This document shows, piece by piece, positions 51,547 through 59,982 of a stretch of DNA of 64,000 bases. A model generated the notes under the pieces. It did not search any database and had not been told where the DNA came from. It worked only from the letters and a program-made list of their open reading frames with translations. The position numbers and the translations under genes are program-made. The DNA comes from Micromonospora haikouensis (lineage in GTDB: Bacteria > Actinomycetota > Actinomycetes > Mycobacteriales > Micromonosporaceae), in assembly GCF_900091595.1 (NCBI RefSeq), contig NZ_FMCW01000012.1:124001-188000 (forward strand), in the 5' to 3' direction. The first letter of the stretch is position 1. Every line of letters starts with the position of its first letter.

Positions 51547-53643
51547 GTGACCACCGAGACTCCCGTGCCCGTCGCCAAGCGGGTCCCCAGCGAGCGCACC
51601 CACCACGGCGACACCGTCGTCGACGAGTACGCCTGGCTGGCCGCCAAGGACGACCCGGAGACGATCGCCCACCTGACGGCGGAGAACGCGCACACCGAGG
51701 CGCGCACCGCGCACCTGGCGGAGCTGCGGGCCACCCTGTTCGAGGAGACGCGCCGGCGCACCCAGGAGACCGACCTGTCGGTGCCGGCCCGCAAGGGCGA
51801 CCACTGGTACTACACGCGCACGGTCGAGGGCCAGCAGTACGGCGTGCAGTGCCGCCGCGCGGTCCGCGACGGCGAGACCGACCCGCCGGTCAGCGTGGAC
51901 GGCGCCCCGCTCGACGGCGAGGAGGTGCTGCTCGACGGCAACCTGCTCGCCGAGGGGCACGACTTCTTCTCCCTCGGCGCGTTCGACGTGAGCCCCGACG
52001 GGCGCTGGCTGGCCTACTCGACGGACTTCAGCGGCGACGAGCGGTTCACGCTGCGGGTCAAGGATCTGACCACCGGCGAGGTGCTGGCCGACGAGGTGCC
52101 GGGCACGTTCTACGGCACGGCCTGGTCCGCCGACGCCTCGGTGCTGTTCTACGTCACCGTCGACGACGCCTGGCGGCCCCACCGGGTGTGGCGGCACCGG
52201 ATCGGCACCCCGTCCACCGAGGACGTGGTGGTCCACCAGGAGGACGACGAGCGGTTCTGGGTCGGCGTCGAGCTGACCCGGTCGGAGAAGTTCGTCCTGA
52301 TCGACATCCACAGCAAGATCACCAGCGAGGTGCTGGTCATCCCCGCCGGCAACCCCACCGGCGAGCCGGCGTCCGTCGCGCCCCGGCGGCAGGGCGTGGA
52401 ATACAGCGTCGAGCACCACGGGCACCGCTTCCTGATCCTGCACAACGACGACGCCGAGGACTTCGCGCTCGCGTACACCTCGGCGGACGCGCCCGGCGAC
52501 TGGGTTCCGCTGATCCCGCACACCCCCGGGACCCGGCTGGAGTCGGTCGACGCGTTCGCCGACCACCTGGTCGTGTCGCTGCGCACCAACGGCCTGACCG
52601 GGCTGCGGGTACTGCCGGTCGGCGGCGGCGACGGTCACGACATCGACTTCCCCGAGCCGCTCTACAGCGTCGGGCTGGACAGCAACCCGGAATACCGCAC
52701 CCGGCAGGTCCGGTTGCGCTACGCCTCGCTCGTCGCCCCCGAGTCGGTGTACGACTACGACCTGGTCACCCGGGAGCTGACCCTGCGCCGCCGCAAGCCG
52801 GTCCTGCCCGGCCCGGACGGGCGCGAGTACGACCCGGCCGACTACGAGCAGCACCGGGACTGGGCGCTCGCCGACGACGGCACGCGCGTGCCGATCTCGC
52901 TGGTCTGCCGGGCCGGCACCCCCCGCGACGGCTCGGCCGGCTGCGTCATCTACGGCTACGGCTCGTACGAGGCGAGCATGGACCCGTGGTTCTCCGTCGC
53001 CCGGCTCTCCCTGCTGGACCGGGGCGTGGTCTTCGCCGTCGCGCACGTGCGGGGCGGCGGCGAGCTGGGCCGGCGCTGGTACGACCAGGGCAAGATGCTG
53101 GCCAAGAAGAACACGTTCACCGACTTCGTGGCCTGCGCCCGGCACCTGGTCAAGTCGGGCTGGACGTCGGCCGACCGGCTGGTGGCCCGGGGCGCGTCGG
53201 CCGGCGGCCTGCTGATGGGCGCGGTGGCCAACCTCGCGCCGGACGCGTTCGCGGGCGTCGTCGCGCAGGTGCCCTTCGTGGACCCGCTCACCTCGATCCT
53301 CGACCCGTCGCTGCCGCTGACCGTCACCGAGTGGGAGGAGTGGGGCAACCCCCTCGACGACCCCGAGGTCTACGCGTACATGAAGTCGTACGCGCCGTAC
53401 GAGAACGTGGCGGCGGTGGACTACCCGGCGATCCTCGCGGTGACCAGCCTCAACGACACCCGGGTGCTCTACCACGAGCCGGCCAAGTGGATCGCCCGGC
53501 TGCGGGCGGTCGCCCCGCAGGGCGACTACCTGCTCAAGACGGAGATGGGCGCCGGGCACGGCGGCCCCAGCGGCCGGTACGACTCGTGGCGCGAGGAGGC
53601 GTTCGTCAACGCCTGGATCCTCGACCGCCTGGGCGCTGCGTAA
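51547..53643 (+). CDS. ptrB: Prolyl oligopeptidase family serine peptidase (oligopeptidase B-like)
   Basis: A 698-residue cytoplasmic S9A peptidase with an N-terminal seven-bladed propeller (about 70-400, e.g. AFDVSPDGRWLAYSTDFSGD) and a C-terminal alpha/beta hydrolase. The nucleophile Ser is S551 in RGASAGGLLMGAV, the Asp lies in TSLNDTRVLYHEP and the His in MGAGHGGPSGRY (about 671). Length and blocks such as VAHVRGGGELGRRWY match oligopeptidase B, which cuts short peptides after Arg or Lys. GTG at 51547. The TAA stop is the first triplet of a family-1 repeat. Confidence 0.92.
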   Translation: MTTETPVPVAKRVPSERTHHGDTVVDEYAWLAAKDDPETIAHLTAENAHTEARTAHLAELRATLFEETRRRTQETDLSVPARKGDHWYYTRTVEGQQYGVQCRRAVRDGETDPPVSVDGAPLDGEEVLLDGNLLAEGHDFFSLGAFDVSPDGRWLAYSTDFSGDERFTLRVKDLTTGEVLADEVPGTFYGTAWSADASVLFYVTVDDAWRPHRVWRHRIGTPSTEDVVVHQEDDERFWVGVELTRSEKFVLIDIHSKITSEVLVIPAGNPTGEPASVAPRRQGVEYSVEHHGHRFLILHNDDAEDFALAYTSADAPGDWVPLIPHTPGTRLESVDAFADHLVVSLRTNGLTGLRVLPVGGGDGHDIDFPEPLYSVGLDSNPEYRTRQVRLRYASLVAPESVYDYDLVTRELTLRRRKPVLPGPDGREYDPADYEQHRDWALADDGTRVPISLVCRAGTPRDGSAGCVIYGYGSYEASMDPWFSVARLSLLDRGVVFAVAHVRGGGELGRRWYDQGKMLAKKNTFTDFVACARHLVKSGWTSADRLVARGASAGGLLMGAVANLAPDAFAGVVAQVPFVDPLTSILDPSLPLTVTEWEEWGNPLDDPEVYAYMKSYAPYENVAAVDYPAILAVTSLNDTRVLYHEPAKWIARLRAVAPQGDYLLKTEMGAGHGGPSGRYDSWREEAFVNAWILDRLGAA

Positions 53644-53691
53644 GGAAGGGCCCCCTGTTAACGCATACGGTCGAGAAGGGCACCCTTCTCA
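53641..53691 (+). repeat. Family-1 51-bp interspersed repeat, copy 8
   Basis: Begins TAAGGAAGGG, with the TAA serving as the oligopeptidase stop codon. The centre carries GTTAACGCATACGGTCGAG as in copy 1 and the right end is slightly decayed (CACCCTTCTCA). The convergent dehydratase gene ends eight bases away. Confidence 0.94.
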
Positions 53692-53698
53692 CCACTGG

Positions 53699-54655
53699 TC
53701 ACGCGGTGGTGAGAAGGGCGGCCAGCACCTGCGGGTCGGCGTTGCCGCCGGTCACCACCGCGGCCGTACGCCCCGGCGGCAGCTCGCCCGCGCGGAACAG
53801 CCGGGCGGCCGTGGCCACCGCGCCGCTGGGCTCGACGACCAGTCGGGCCTCACGGATCAGGCGACCGGCGGCGGCCCGGATCTCCTCCTCGGTCACCGTG
53901 ACGATGCCGTCGAGGCGGTCCCGCAGGTGGGCCAGCGTCAGCTCCGACAGGTTGGTGCGCAGCCCGTCCGCGCAGGTGCGGTAGGTCAGCTCCACGTCCC
54001 AGGTGACCACCCGCCCGGCGGCGAGCGAGTCCCGCGCGTCGGCGGCGAGCAGCGGTTCGACGCCGTACACGGCGGTCGACGGGCGCAGCGCCTTCACCGC
54101 CGTGGCGACCCCGGAGGCGAGGCCGCCCCCGCCGACGGGCACCAGCACCACGTCGACGTCGGGCAGGTCGGCGACGATCTCCGCCCCGACGGTGCCCTGG
54201 CCGGCGATGATCCGCCGGTCGTCGAACGGCGGCACCAGGGTCGCCCCCGTCTCGGCGACGATCCGCTGGGCCTCCGCCAGCCGCCGGGCCGGCGGGACGA
54301 GCAGCACCTCCGCCCCGAACGCCCGCATCCGGGCGACCTTCACCTCCGGCGCGCCCTCGGGCACCACCACCGTGCACGGCACGCCGGCGGCCCGCGCCGC
54401 GTACGCGAGGGCCTGGCCGTGGTTGCCGGACGAGTGGGTGACCACCCCCCGGGCCCGCACGCCGGGGTCGAGCCGGGCGACCGCGTGGGTGGCTCCGCGC
54501 AGCTTGAACGACCCGACCGGTTGCAGGCTCTCCGGCTTCAGCCACAGCCCGTCGTCCCACGGCGCGGCCAGCAGCGGCGTGCGCAGGACGGTCGGCGCGA
54601 TGTCGGCGGCGGCAGCCCGGATGTCGTCGAGCGTCACAAGGTCCACGGGGGCCAT
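53699..54655 (-). CDS. Threonine/serine dehydratase, PLP-dependent
   Basis: A 318-residue fold-type II PLP enzyme. The PLP lysine is in VGSFKLRGA (about residue 51), with the substrate loop SSGNHGQALAYAARAAG, the PLP-phosphate glycines VPVGGGGLASG and a C-terminal Ser/Gly block VEPSGAVATAARL. There is no ACT regulatory domain, so it is a catabolic-type dehydratase (threonine to 2-oxobutyrate or serine to pyruvate) rather than feedback-controlled IlvA. A serine racemase activity is also possible. ATG at 54655, with GGAG seven bases before. Confidence 0.88.
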   Translation of the reverse strand: MAPVDLVTLDDIRAAAADIAPTVLRTPLLAAPWDDGLWLKPESLQPVGSFKLRGATHAVARLDPGVRARGVVTHSSGNHGQALAYAARAAGVPCTVVVPEGAPEVKVARMRAFGAEVLLVPPARRLAEAQRIVAETGATLVPPFDDRRIIAGQGTVGAEIVADLPDVDVVLVPVGGGGLASGVATAVKALRPSTAVYGVEPLLAADARDSLAAGRVVTWDVELTYRTCADGLRTNLSELTLAHLRDRLDGIVTVTEEEIRAAAGRLIREARLVVEPSGAVATAARLFRAGELPPGRTAAVVTGGNADPQVLAALLTTA

Positions 54656-54689
54656 CCTGCCGCTCCGCATCGGGCCGCCGCCACTCTAT

Positions 54690-56225
54690 TCAGGTCGCCC
54701 TCAGCTCCTCGACGGTGGTGCTGGCCTGCAGGAAGAGCAGCCCGACCGCGACCGTGAGGGCCACCGCGGCGACCGCGCCGGCCCCGACCAGGGCCAGCTG
54801 CTCCAGGGGTACGCCGGGCATGACGTACCGCTCGGGGGCCTCGACGAGGCGCAGGTACGGGCCCCGGGCAGCCGGGTCGGCGCAGATCGCGGCCGCTGCC
54901 TCGCAGACGTAGCCGCTGCCTCCGGTGCGTACCGGACCCGAGAGGAACCGGCCGAGCAGCAGCCCCACCGTCAGGGCGAGCAGCACCGCCGGCACCGCCG
55001 GGGCGAGCGCCTGCCAGGCGACCGAGCGGCCCAGCACGCCCCGGGGGACGCCCTGGGCGACCAGCGCCGCGTACGCCCGGCGGCGGGCCACGATCCCCTC
55101 CACCAGCGCGACCAGCAGCCCACCGGCGGCGATCGTGACGGCCGCCGCCACAGCGAGGTCCACCAGCCCGATCGTGTCCAGGTAGAACGTGTCCCCCGCC
55201 GAGGTCACGTCGCCGAACGTCCGCGCCTCGGCCAGCTCGGCGGCGTACCGGGCCTGGAAGTGGGCCCGGAAGGCTGCCGCGCCCCCGCCGAACAGCACGG
55301 CGGCCAGCAGCGCGGCGAAGGTGCGGCTGCCGGCCCACGGGTCGGCGGCGAGCCGGCGGGCGGCCAGCAACGCGGCCGGCCCCTGGGCGAGGCGGTGCAG
55401 CAGCCGGCCGGCGGCGTACGAGAACCAGCCCGCCGCGAGCACCGTTCCGACCAGGGCGGCGAGCCCTCCGACGGCGACCAGGATCGGCAGGTACGGCAGC
55501 AGCGCCTGCACCTCGTGGCGCTCCAGCCAGTGCAGCAGCGGAAAGTAGCCGGCGAACGACCCCACGCCGGCCGGGACGAGCAGCGCGAACCAGGGGCGGG
55601 GCGGGCGGTCCCGCCGGGCGCGGCGCACCACGCCGAACGGCGTGGTGACGACCCGGCGCAGCAGCAGCGCGGTGGCCACCGCCGCGACGGCGGGCAGCCC
55701 GAGCACCGTCGCCGCCAGCGCGACGGGCGACGGCAGCACGTCCGTGGGCAACGCGAGCCGGCCGTCCGCGCCGGGCCGGTCGAGCAGCTCGTGGGCGACC
55801 AGGAAGACGACCAGGCCACCGACGGTGCCGAGCAGGCTGGCCACCCCGGTCTCCAGCGCCGCGAGCCGGGTCACCTGGCCCGGGGTCGCGCCGGCCAGCC
55901 GGAGGGCGGCCAACCGGCGGTCGCGGGCCGGCGCGCCGAGGCGGGCGCACTGCCCGGCCAGCGCCAGCACCGGCAGGGCGAGCAGCAGCAACGCGAAGGC
56001 CGTGCCGCCGCGCAGGCCCGGCTCGCGCAGCAGCGCCGTGGCGTACTGGAGGGACCAGCGGACCTCGTTGTCGTCGGTGGCCGGCGGCGTCGGGATGGCC
56101 AGCACGGTCAGCGCGGCCAGCCCGGCGAGGGCGGCCAGGGCGGCGCTGAGCGCGGTCAGCACCACCCGGACGGCGTCGGTGCGGGTGCCGGCGAGGGCCA
56201 GCCGGCCCAGGGTGCCGGGCCTCAC
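54690..56225 (-). CDS. FtsX-like ABC transporter permease
   Basis: A 511-residue membrane protein. Helices occur near residues 20-45 and in the middle (LLLALPVLALAGQCARLGAP), with an FtsX-type core (QATLERAG-free; note RLAGATPGQVTRLAALETGV) and a final helix VAAVALTVAVGLLFLQAS. Extracellular loops include a Cys pair around YVCEAAAAICADPA. The GTG at 56225 overlaps the ATPase stop in GTGA. With the MacB-like ATPase it forms a mechanotransmission or efflux type ABC system under PadR control. Confidence 0.85.
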   Translation of the reverse strand: MRPGTLGRLALAGTRTDAVRVVLTALSAALAALAGLAALTVLAIPTPPATDDNEVRWSLQYATALLREPGLRGGTAFALLLLALPVLALAGQCARLGAPARDRRLAALRLAGATPGQVTRLAALETGVASLLGTVGGLVVFLVAHELLDRPGADGRLALPTDVLPSPVALAATVLGLPAVAAVATALLLRRVVTTPFGVVRRARRDRPPRPWFALLVPAGVGSFAGYFPLLHWLERHEVQALLPYLPILVAVGGLAALVGTVLAAGWFSYAAGRLLHRLAQGPAALLAARRLAADPWAGSRTFAALLAAVLFGGGAAAFRAHFQARYAAELAEARTFGDVTSAGDTFYLDTIGLVDLAVAAAVTIAAGGLLVALVEGIVARRRAYAALVAQGVPRGVLGRSVAWQALAPAVPAVLLALTVGLLLGRFLSGPVRTGGSGYVCEAAAAICADPAARGPYLRLVEAPERYVMPGVPLEQLALVGAGAVAAVALTVAVGLLFLQASTTVEELRAT

Positions 56226-57025
56226 CGCGCCCCACCCGCCGGCCGTTCGCCCGCCGGTGCCCCGCCCGCCGGTGCCGCGTTCGCCAGTGCTTCGCCCGCC
56301 GGTGCCCCGGTGGCGCGCAGCCCCAGGCCGGACCCGGCCGCAGCCGGCAGGTCGAGCCCCAGGCCGGCCCCGTCGACCGCGCCGTCGCGGAGGACCACCT
56401 CCCGGTCGGCGTACCCGGCGATGCGCGGCTCGTGGGTGACCAGCACGACCGACGTACGCTGCTCCCGGGCCAGCCGGACGAGCTGGGTGAGCACCTGCTC
56501 GCCGGCCAGTGTGTCGAGCGCGCCGGTCGGCTCGTCGGCGAAGATCACCCGGGGCTCGGTGACCAGCGTCCGCGCCAGCGCGCAGCGCTGCTGCTGCCCG
56601 CCGGACAGCTCGCCCGGCCGGGCGTCGGCCAGGTCCGCCACGCCCAGCCGGGCCAGCCAGGCCGTCGCCACCGTCCGCCCTGCTCGCCGCCCCGTGCCGG
56701 CGAGCAGGAGCGGGAGGGCGACGTTCTCCGCCACGGTCAGCTCGGGCACGAGCTGGCCGAACTGGAACAGCACCCCGAACTCGGTGCGCCGCAGCTTCGA
56801 CCGGGCCGCCTCGGACCAGGTGTCGATCCGCTCGCCCCGCCAGAAGACCTGACCGGCGTCCGGGCGCAGGATGCCGGCCAGGCAGTGCAGCAGGGTGGAC
56901 TTGCCGCAGCCGCTCGGGCCGGTCACCGCGACGATCTCCCCCTCGGCGACGTCGAGGGTGATCCCGCGCAGCGCGGGTGTGGGCCCGTACGCCTTCACCA
57001 CGCCGCGAGCCTGAAGTTCCGTCAC
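56222..57025 (-). CDS. MacB/LolD-type ABC ATP-binding protein
   Basis: A 267-residue ATPase. Motifs are Walker A GPSGCGKST, Q-loop region GVLFQFGQLVPELT, signature ELSGGQQQRCALARTL, Walker B VIFADEPTGALD and the switch His in LVTHEPRIAG, all typical of the MacB/LolD class that pairs with FtsX permeases. A Gly/Ala/Pro-rich tail (residues about 220-267) is extra. The GTG at 57025 overlaps the padR stop in GTGA, so regulator, ATPase and permease form one coupled operon. Confidence 0.9.
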   Translation of the reverse strand: MTELQARGVVKAYGPTPALRGITLDVAEGEIVAVTGPSGCGKSTLLHCLAGILRPDAGQVFWRGERIDTWSEAARSKLRRTEFGVLFQFGQLVPELTVAENVALPLLLAGTGRRAGRTVATAWLARLGVADLADARPGELSGGQQQRCALARTLVTEPRVIFADEPTGALDTLAGEQVLTQLVRLAREQRTSVVLVTHEPRIAGYADREVVLRDGAVDGAGLGLDLPAAAGSGLGLRATGAPAGEALANAAPAGGAPAGERPAGGAR

Positions 57026-57558
57026 GAGTGCACCTCCCGGTGCCAGTCGGCGACCCGCTCCAGGGTGGTGTGCAGCCACCTCAGGTCGGCGTCGAGGTGG
57101 GCGATGGCGTAGTCGGCCGCGACGACGTCGTCGAGGCTGGCCGAGGGGTCCGTCTTGACTGCGGTCAGCTCGCGCAGCCGGTCGGTGTGCGCCCGGCGCT
57201 GCGCGACGAGGTACGACCGGACGTGGCCGGTGTCGGCGACCAGCAGTGCCACCACCACCTTGGCGAAGAGCGTGCTGGCCACGTACGGCATGGGCGGCTC
57301 GACCTCGGCGAGCCAGGCGGCCAGGGCGTCGCGCCCGGCGGGGGTGAGCGTGTAGGCGGTGCGGTCCGGGCCGGCGTCGCGGTCCTGGCCGGCGGGGGCG
57401 ACGAGCCCGTCCCGCTCAAGCCGGCCGAGCGTGGCGTAGACCTGCCCGAACGCCAGCGGACGCGCCCGGGGCAGCCGCCGATCGTGGGCGCGTTTCAGCT
57501 CGTAGCCGTGCTTGTCGCCCTCGGCCAGCAGGCCGAGCAGCACGTGCGGAGTGGACAC
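57022..57558 (-). CDS. PadR-family transcriptional regulator
   Basis: A 178-residue regulator. The winged helix is VLLGLLAEGDKHGYELKRAH followed by PLAFGQVYATLGRLERDGLV, with RTAYTLTPAGRDALAAWL forming the wing. The C-terminal PadR dimerisation domain (about 90-178) is present, so it is the longer PadR-s2-like type. GTG at 57558. It heads the padR-ATPase-permease operon, and a palindrome just upstream of the start is its likely operator. Confidence 0.9.
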   Translation of the reverse strand: MSTPHVLLGLLAEGDKHGYELKRAHDRRLPRARPLAFGQVYATLGRLERDGLVAPAGQDRDAGPDRTAYTLTPAGRDALAAWLAEVEPPMPYVASTLFAKVVVALLVADTGHVRSYLVAQRRAHTDRLRELTAVKTDPSASLDDVVAADYAIAHLDADLRWLHTTLERVADWHREVHS

Positions 57559-57566
57559 ACGACCAA

Positions 57567-57585
57567 CTATTCACTGAGCGAATAG
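57567..57585 (-). promoter_or_regulatory. Palindromic operator of the PadR operon
   Basis: CTATTCACTGAGCGAATAG has near-perfect dyad symmetry (CTATTC...GAATAG) and lies eight bases upstream of the padR start. It is an AT-rich island in GC-rich DNA. Autorepression at such a site is usual for PadR regulators. Confidence 0.75.
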
Positions 57586-57633
57586 CAGAGTCAAGCCAGC
57601 CCCCCGGCGCGCCCGCGCACCCCCGCCCGCCCC

Positions 57634-57693
57634 GGTGATCAAGAGATTTGCGTCATGGCGAAGATCGACTTTGACGCTTTCCTCTTGATCACC
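57634..57693 (+). repeat. Family-2 60-bp interspersed repeat, copy 3
   Basis: GGTGATCAAGAG and CTCTTGATCACC form perfect 12-bp inverted ends; the interior (TTGCGTCA...TTGACGC) also pairs. Same orientation as copy 1. It lies in the 162-bp gap between padR and the yoeB stop, 28 bases from the latter. Confidence 0.92.
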
Positions 57694-57720
57694 GCGGCAA
57701 GGCGCGGGGCAGTCGGCGGT

Positions 57721-57975
57721 TCATTCGTAGTGGTAGCGGCACTGAGCGATCTGCACGGTGTCATCGACGATTCGATAGACCAGGCGGTGCTCCTGATCGA
57801 TGCGCCTCGACCAGAACCCCGCCCAGTTGCCACGGAGTTGCTCAGGTTTGCCGATGCCCTGGTGTCCGTTGCGGCGGATGTCCTCGATCAGGGTGTTGAC
57901 CCGCTTGAGCATCTGACGATCCCGCTGCCAGGCCAGGTAGTCCTCCCAGCCCCGGCTGGCGAACTGGACCTTCAC
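57721..57975 (-). CDS. yoeB: Txe/YoeB-family toxin
   Basis: An 84-residue mRNA interferase of the RelE superfamily. It begins MKVQFASRGWEDYLAWQRD and ends with the conserved IAQCRYHYE; YoeB's catalytic residues (Glu in the middle, Arg in HRLVYRI, and the terminal His-Tyr) are all present. YoeB cleaves mRNA in the ribosomal A site. GTG at 57975, overlapping the antitoxin stop by four bases. Confidence 0.95.
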   Translation of the reverse strand: MKVQFASRGWEDYLAWQRDRQMLKRVNTLIEDIRRNGHQGIGKPEQLRGNWAGFWSRRIDQEHRLVYRIVDDTVQIAQCRYHYE

Positions 57976-58256
57976 GCTGCCGACGCCTCGCCTGGGCTGG
58001 CCTCGGGGTCGATCAGGTCGCGCATCTCCCCGCCCCCGTTGCGCAACTCCTCGACGGCCTCGTTCAGCCTGCGGGCATTGGCGGGACTGGCCATCAGGTA
58101 CGCCGTCTCCTTCAGCGACTCGTACTCACGTAGCGAGATGATGACGGCGGCCTCACGGCCGGAGCGGGTGACCACCACTTCCTCGGCGTCGTCCACGACG
58201 TGGTCGAGCATCTTGGCCAGGTTCTGCCGGACTTCCGAGTAGGGAACGGTGCGCAT
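57972..58256 (-). CDS. yefM: YefM/Phd-family antitoxin
   Basis: A 94-residue antitoxin. The N-terminal Phd fold has VPYSEVRQNLAKMLDHVVDD, then AEEVVVTRSGREAAVIISLR. The C-terminal toxin-binding region is acidic and flexible. ATG at 58256. Upstream TGTACA-core palindromes match the known YefM operator class, so the pair should autoregulate. Confidence 0.95.
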   Translation of the reverse strand: MRTVPYSEVRQNLAKMLDHVVDDAEEVVVTRSGREAAVIISLREYESLKETAYLMASPANARRLNEAVEELRNGGGEMRDLIDPEASPGEASAA

Positions 58257-58275
58257 GACGCCTCCCGACCTTCAC

Positions 58276-58294
58276 GTACAAGATATTGTACAAG
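58276..58294 (-). promoter_or_regulatory. YefM-YoeB operator
   Basis: GTACAAGATATTGTAC (58276-58291) is a perfect inverted repeat, extended by AA to give the full TTGTACAA palindrome at 58287-58294. E. coli YefM-YoeB binds long and short palindromes with a TGTACA core; here one full core and one GTACAAG half-site lie 20-38 bases before the yefM start. TACAAT/AATATC within it may be the -10 box. Confidence 0.85.
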
Positions 58295-58313
58295 TGTAGC
58301 CCCTTGGGCCCGG

Positions 58314-58883
58314 TCAGCTCGGTGACCAGTTGGGGTTTCGGCCCATTCGGGCGACGGCGCGCTCCAGGTCGGTGGCGTTCGGCGGGGCGGTGACCGGGGC
58401 ACCGAAGGCACCCTGCTGCTGGCCCATCTCGCCCATCCGGTCCATGAACGCGTTCAGCGTGGCGATCACGGCCGGCGCGGCGTCGTACGGCTGGCCGGTG
58501 GCCCGCGCCAGGTCCCACGCGTGCACGGTCAGGTCGATCAGCGCCATGTCGCCGACTGTCTCCTGCGGCAGGCCCATCCCGGGCGACACGCCCTCCAGCG
58601 CGGCCGGGTCGGCCCACGCCGCCACCAGCCGCTCCGTCTCGGCGGCGAACCGGTCCCGCCAGCCGTCGGCGAGCAGGTCGGTCTTGTCCGCCCAGTCCGC
58701 CGGCTGCCGGGCGGCCAGCGCCTGGAAGTTGACCACCACCTGGAAGAGATGCCCGAGCAGGTCCCGCACGGTGTAGTCCGCGCACGGGGTCGGCAGGTCG
58801 AACTGGTCGTCGGAGATAGCCCGGACCACCGCCACGGCACGCGGCGCGGCATCCGCCAGCAGGTCACTAGTCTTCGTGGTCAT
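58314..58883 (-). CDS. TIGR03086-family metal-binding protein (DinB-like)
   Basis: A 189-residue four-helix-bundle protein. Metal-binding His residues are seen in LLGHLFQVVVNFQ and LTVHAWDLARATGQ, and the PTPCADYTVRDLLGHL block is diagnostic of the mycothiol-dependent maleylpyruvate isomerase/TIGR03086 group. Some relatives are mycothiol S-transferases; no substrate is evident here. ATG at 58883; the frame to 58913 is a shorter-evidence alternative. It is divergent from an AraC-type gene with only 32 bp between starts. Confidence 0.88.
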   Translation of the reverse strand: MTTKTSDLLADAAPRAVAVVRAISDDQFDLPTPCADYTVRDLLGHLFQVVVNFQALAARQPADWADKTDLLADGWRDRFAAETERLVAAWADPAALEGVSPGMGLPQETVGDMALIDLTVHAWDLARATGQPYDAAPAVIATLNAFMDRMGEMGQQQGAFGAPVTAPPNATDLERAVARMGRNPNWSPS

Positions 58884-58915
58884 AGGGGCAGCGTAGGCAG
58901 CCCGGAAGGACAAGC

Positions 58916-59761
58916 TTGAAGAAATGCGACACCGGCCCGCGCGCCGACAACCGGGGCATCCTCGACCCGGCGCGGCTGCGGCGCGAGGTCCGCTTCCGTC
59001 GCCTGCCGCCGACCCCGGCCCTGCTCCCGTACGTCGAGCACTACTGGCTGGTCGACTGGGACCTCGACGCGCCGTTCGAGCAGCGGGTGCTGCCGCACCC
59101 GGCGGTCAACCTGGTCTTCCGCCGCGAGCCGGCGGGCAGGGTGGTTGCCGAGTCCGCCGAGGTGGCCGGCGTCGGGCGGGACCTGTTCCGGATCATTCTC
59201 GCCGGCACCGGCCGGGTCAGCGGCGTGCAGTTCCGCCCCGGCGGGTTCCGCCCGTTCTGGCCGCGCCCGGTCGCCGAGCTGACCGGCGAGCGCCGCCCGC
59301 TGCCCGCCGGGCTCGTCGCGGGCCGGCACCCCTGCGACGGTACGGACGACGAGCGCGCCGCCACCCTCGACGCCCTCCTGCTCGCCTGGCACCCCCGCCC
59401 CGCCGCGCTGACGGCGGAGGCGATGGCGCTGGCCGGGGAGATCCGCGCCGACCGCAGCGTGCTGCGGGTCGACGACCTGGCCCGCCGGCACGGCACCACC
59501 ACCCGACGCCTGCAACGGCTGTTCCTCGACCACGTCGGCGTCGGCCCGAAGTGGGTGATCCGGCGCTATCGCATCCAGGAGGCGATCGAGCACGCCGCCG
59601 GCGGCGGGCCGGTGGACTGGGCGGCCGTCGCCGCCGACCTCGGCTACGCCGACCAGGCCCACCTGATCCGCGAGTTCGCCACCGCGACGGGCCTCACCCC
59701 GGCCGCGTACGCCCGGTCGCTCAACCGACCGGCGGGAGCCTCGCTCAGCCGGCCGGGGTGA
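58916..59761 (+). CDS. AraC-family transcriptional regulator
   Basis: A 281-residue protein. The N-terminal domain is of the DUF6597 type (LLPYVEHYWLVDWDLDAPFE; LPHPAVNLVFR; GVQFRPGGFRPFW). The C-terminal AraC HTH has LARRHGTTTRRLQRLFLDHV followed by VAADLGYADQAHLIREFA. The start is TTG at 58916, supported by GGAAGGA six bases upstream. It probably controls itself and the divergent TIGR03086 gene. Confidence 0.9.
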   Translation: MKKCDTGPRADNRGILDPARLRREVRFRRLPPTPALLPYVEHYWLVDWDLDAPFEQRVLPHPAVNLVFRREPAGRVVAESAEVAGVGRDLFRIILAGTGRVSGVQFRPGGFRPFWPRPVAELTGERRPLPAGLVAGRHPCDGTDDERAATLDALLLAWHPRPAALTAEAMALAGEIRADRSVLRVDDLARRHGTTTRRLQRLFLDHVGVGPKWVIRRYRIQEAIEHAAGGGPVDWAAVAADLGYADQAHLIREFATATGLTPAAYARSLNRPAGASLSRPG

Positions 59762-59790
59762 AGCGGATCAGCCAGCGGGGGTGCAGCGGG

Positions 59791-59982
59791 TCAGTCGGCC
59801 GGGGCGAGCCGGGTGAGGAAGGCCCCCCACGCCGCCGGGGCGAACGCCAGCACCGGGCCGGTGCGGTCCTTCGAGTCGCGCACGACCACCACGCCGGGCA
59901 GGTTGCCCGCCACCTCCACGCAGTTGCCGCCCGTGCTGTTGCTGCGGCTGCTGGTGCGCCACCGCGCAGCGCTCAGGTCCAT
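59791..59982 (-). CDS. DUF397-domain small protein (AbaA/BldB-locus type)
   Basis: A 63-residue protein beginning MDLSAARWRTSSRSNSTGGN with CVEVA and VVVRDSKDRTGPVLAF, the DUF397 signature. Such proteins are encoded beside Scr1/WhiJ-type regulators in streptomycetes and relatives and often act as their partners or anti-regulators. The ATG at 59982 lies inside the end of the upstream regulator gene (10-bp overlap). Confidence 0.92.
   Translation of the reverse strand: MDLSAARWRTSSRSNSTGGNCVEVAGNLPGVVVVRDSKDRTGPVLAFAPAAWGAFLTRLAPAD

Noticed and set aside
47799..51794. A 1331-codon open frame on the minus strand
   Set aside because: It runs antisense through the SpoIIE phosphatase and in the wrong frame through the FAD oxidase, both recognisable proteins; stops are rare by chance at this GC content.
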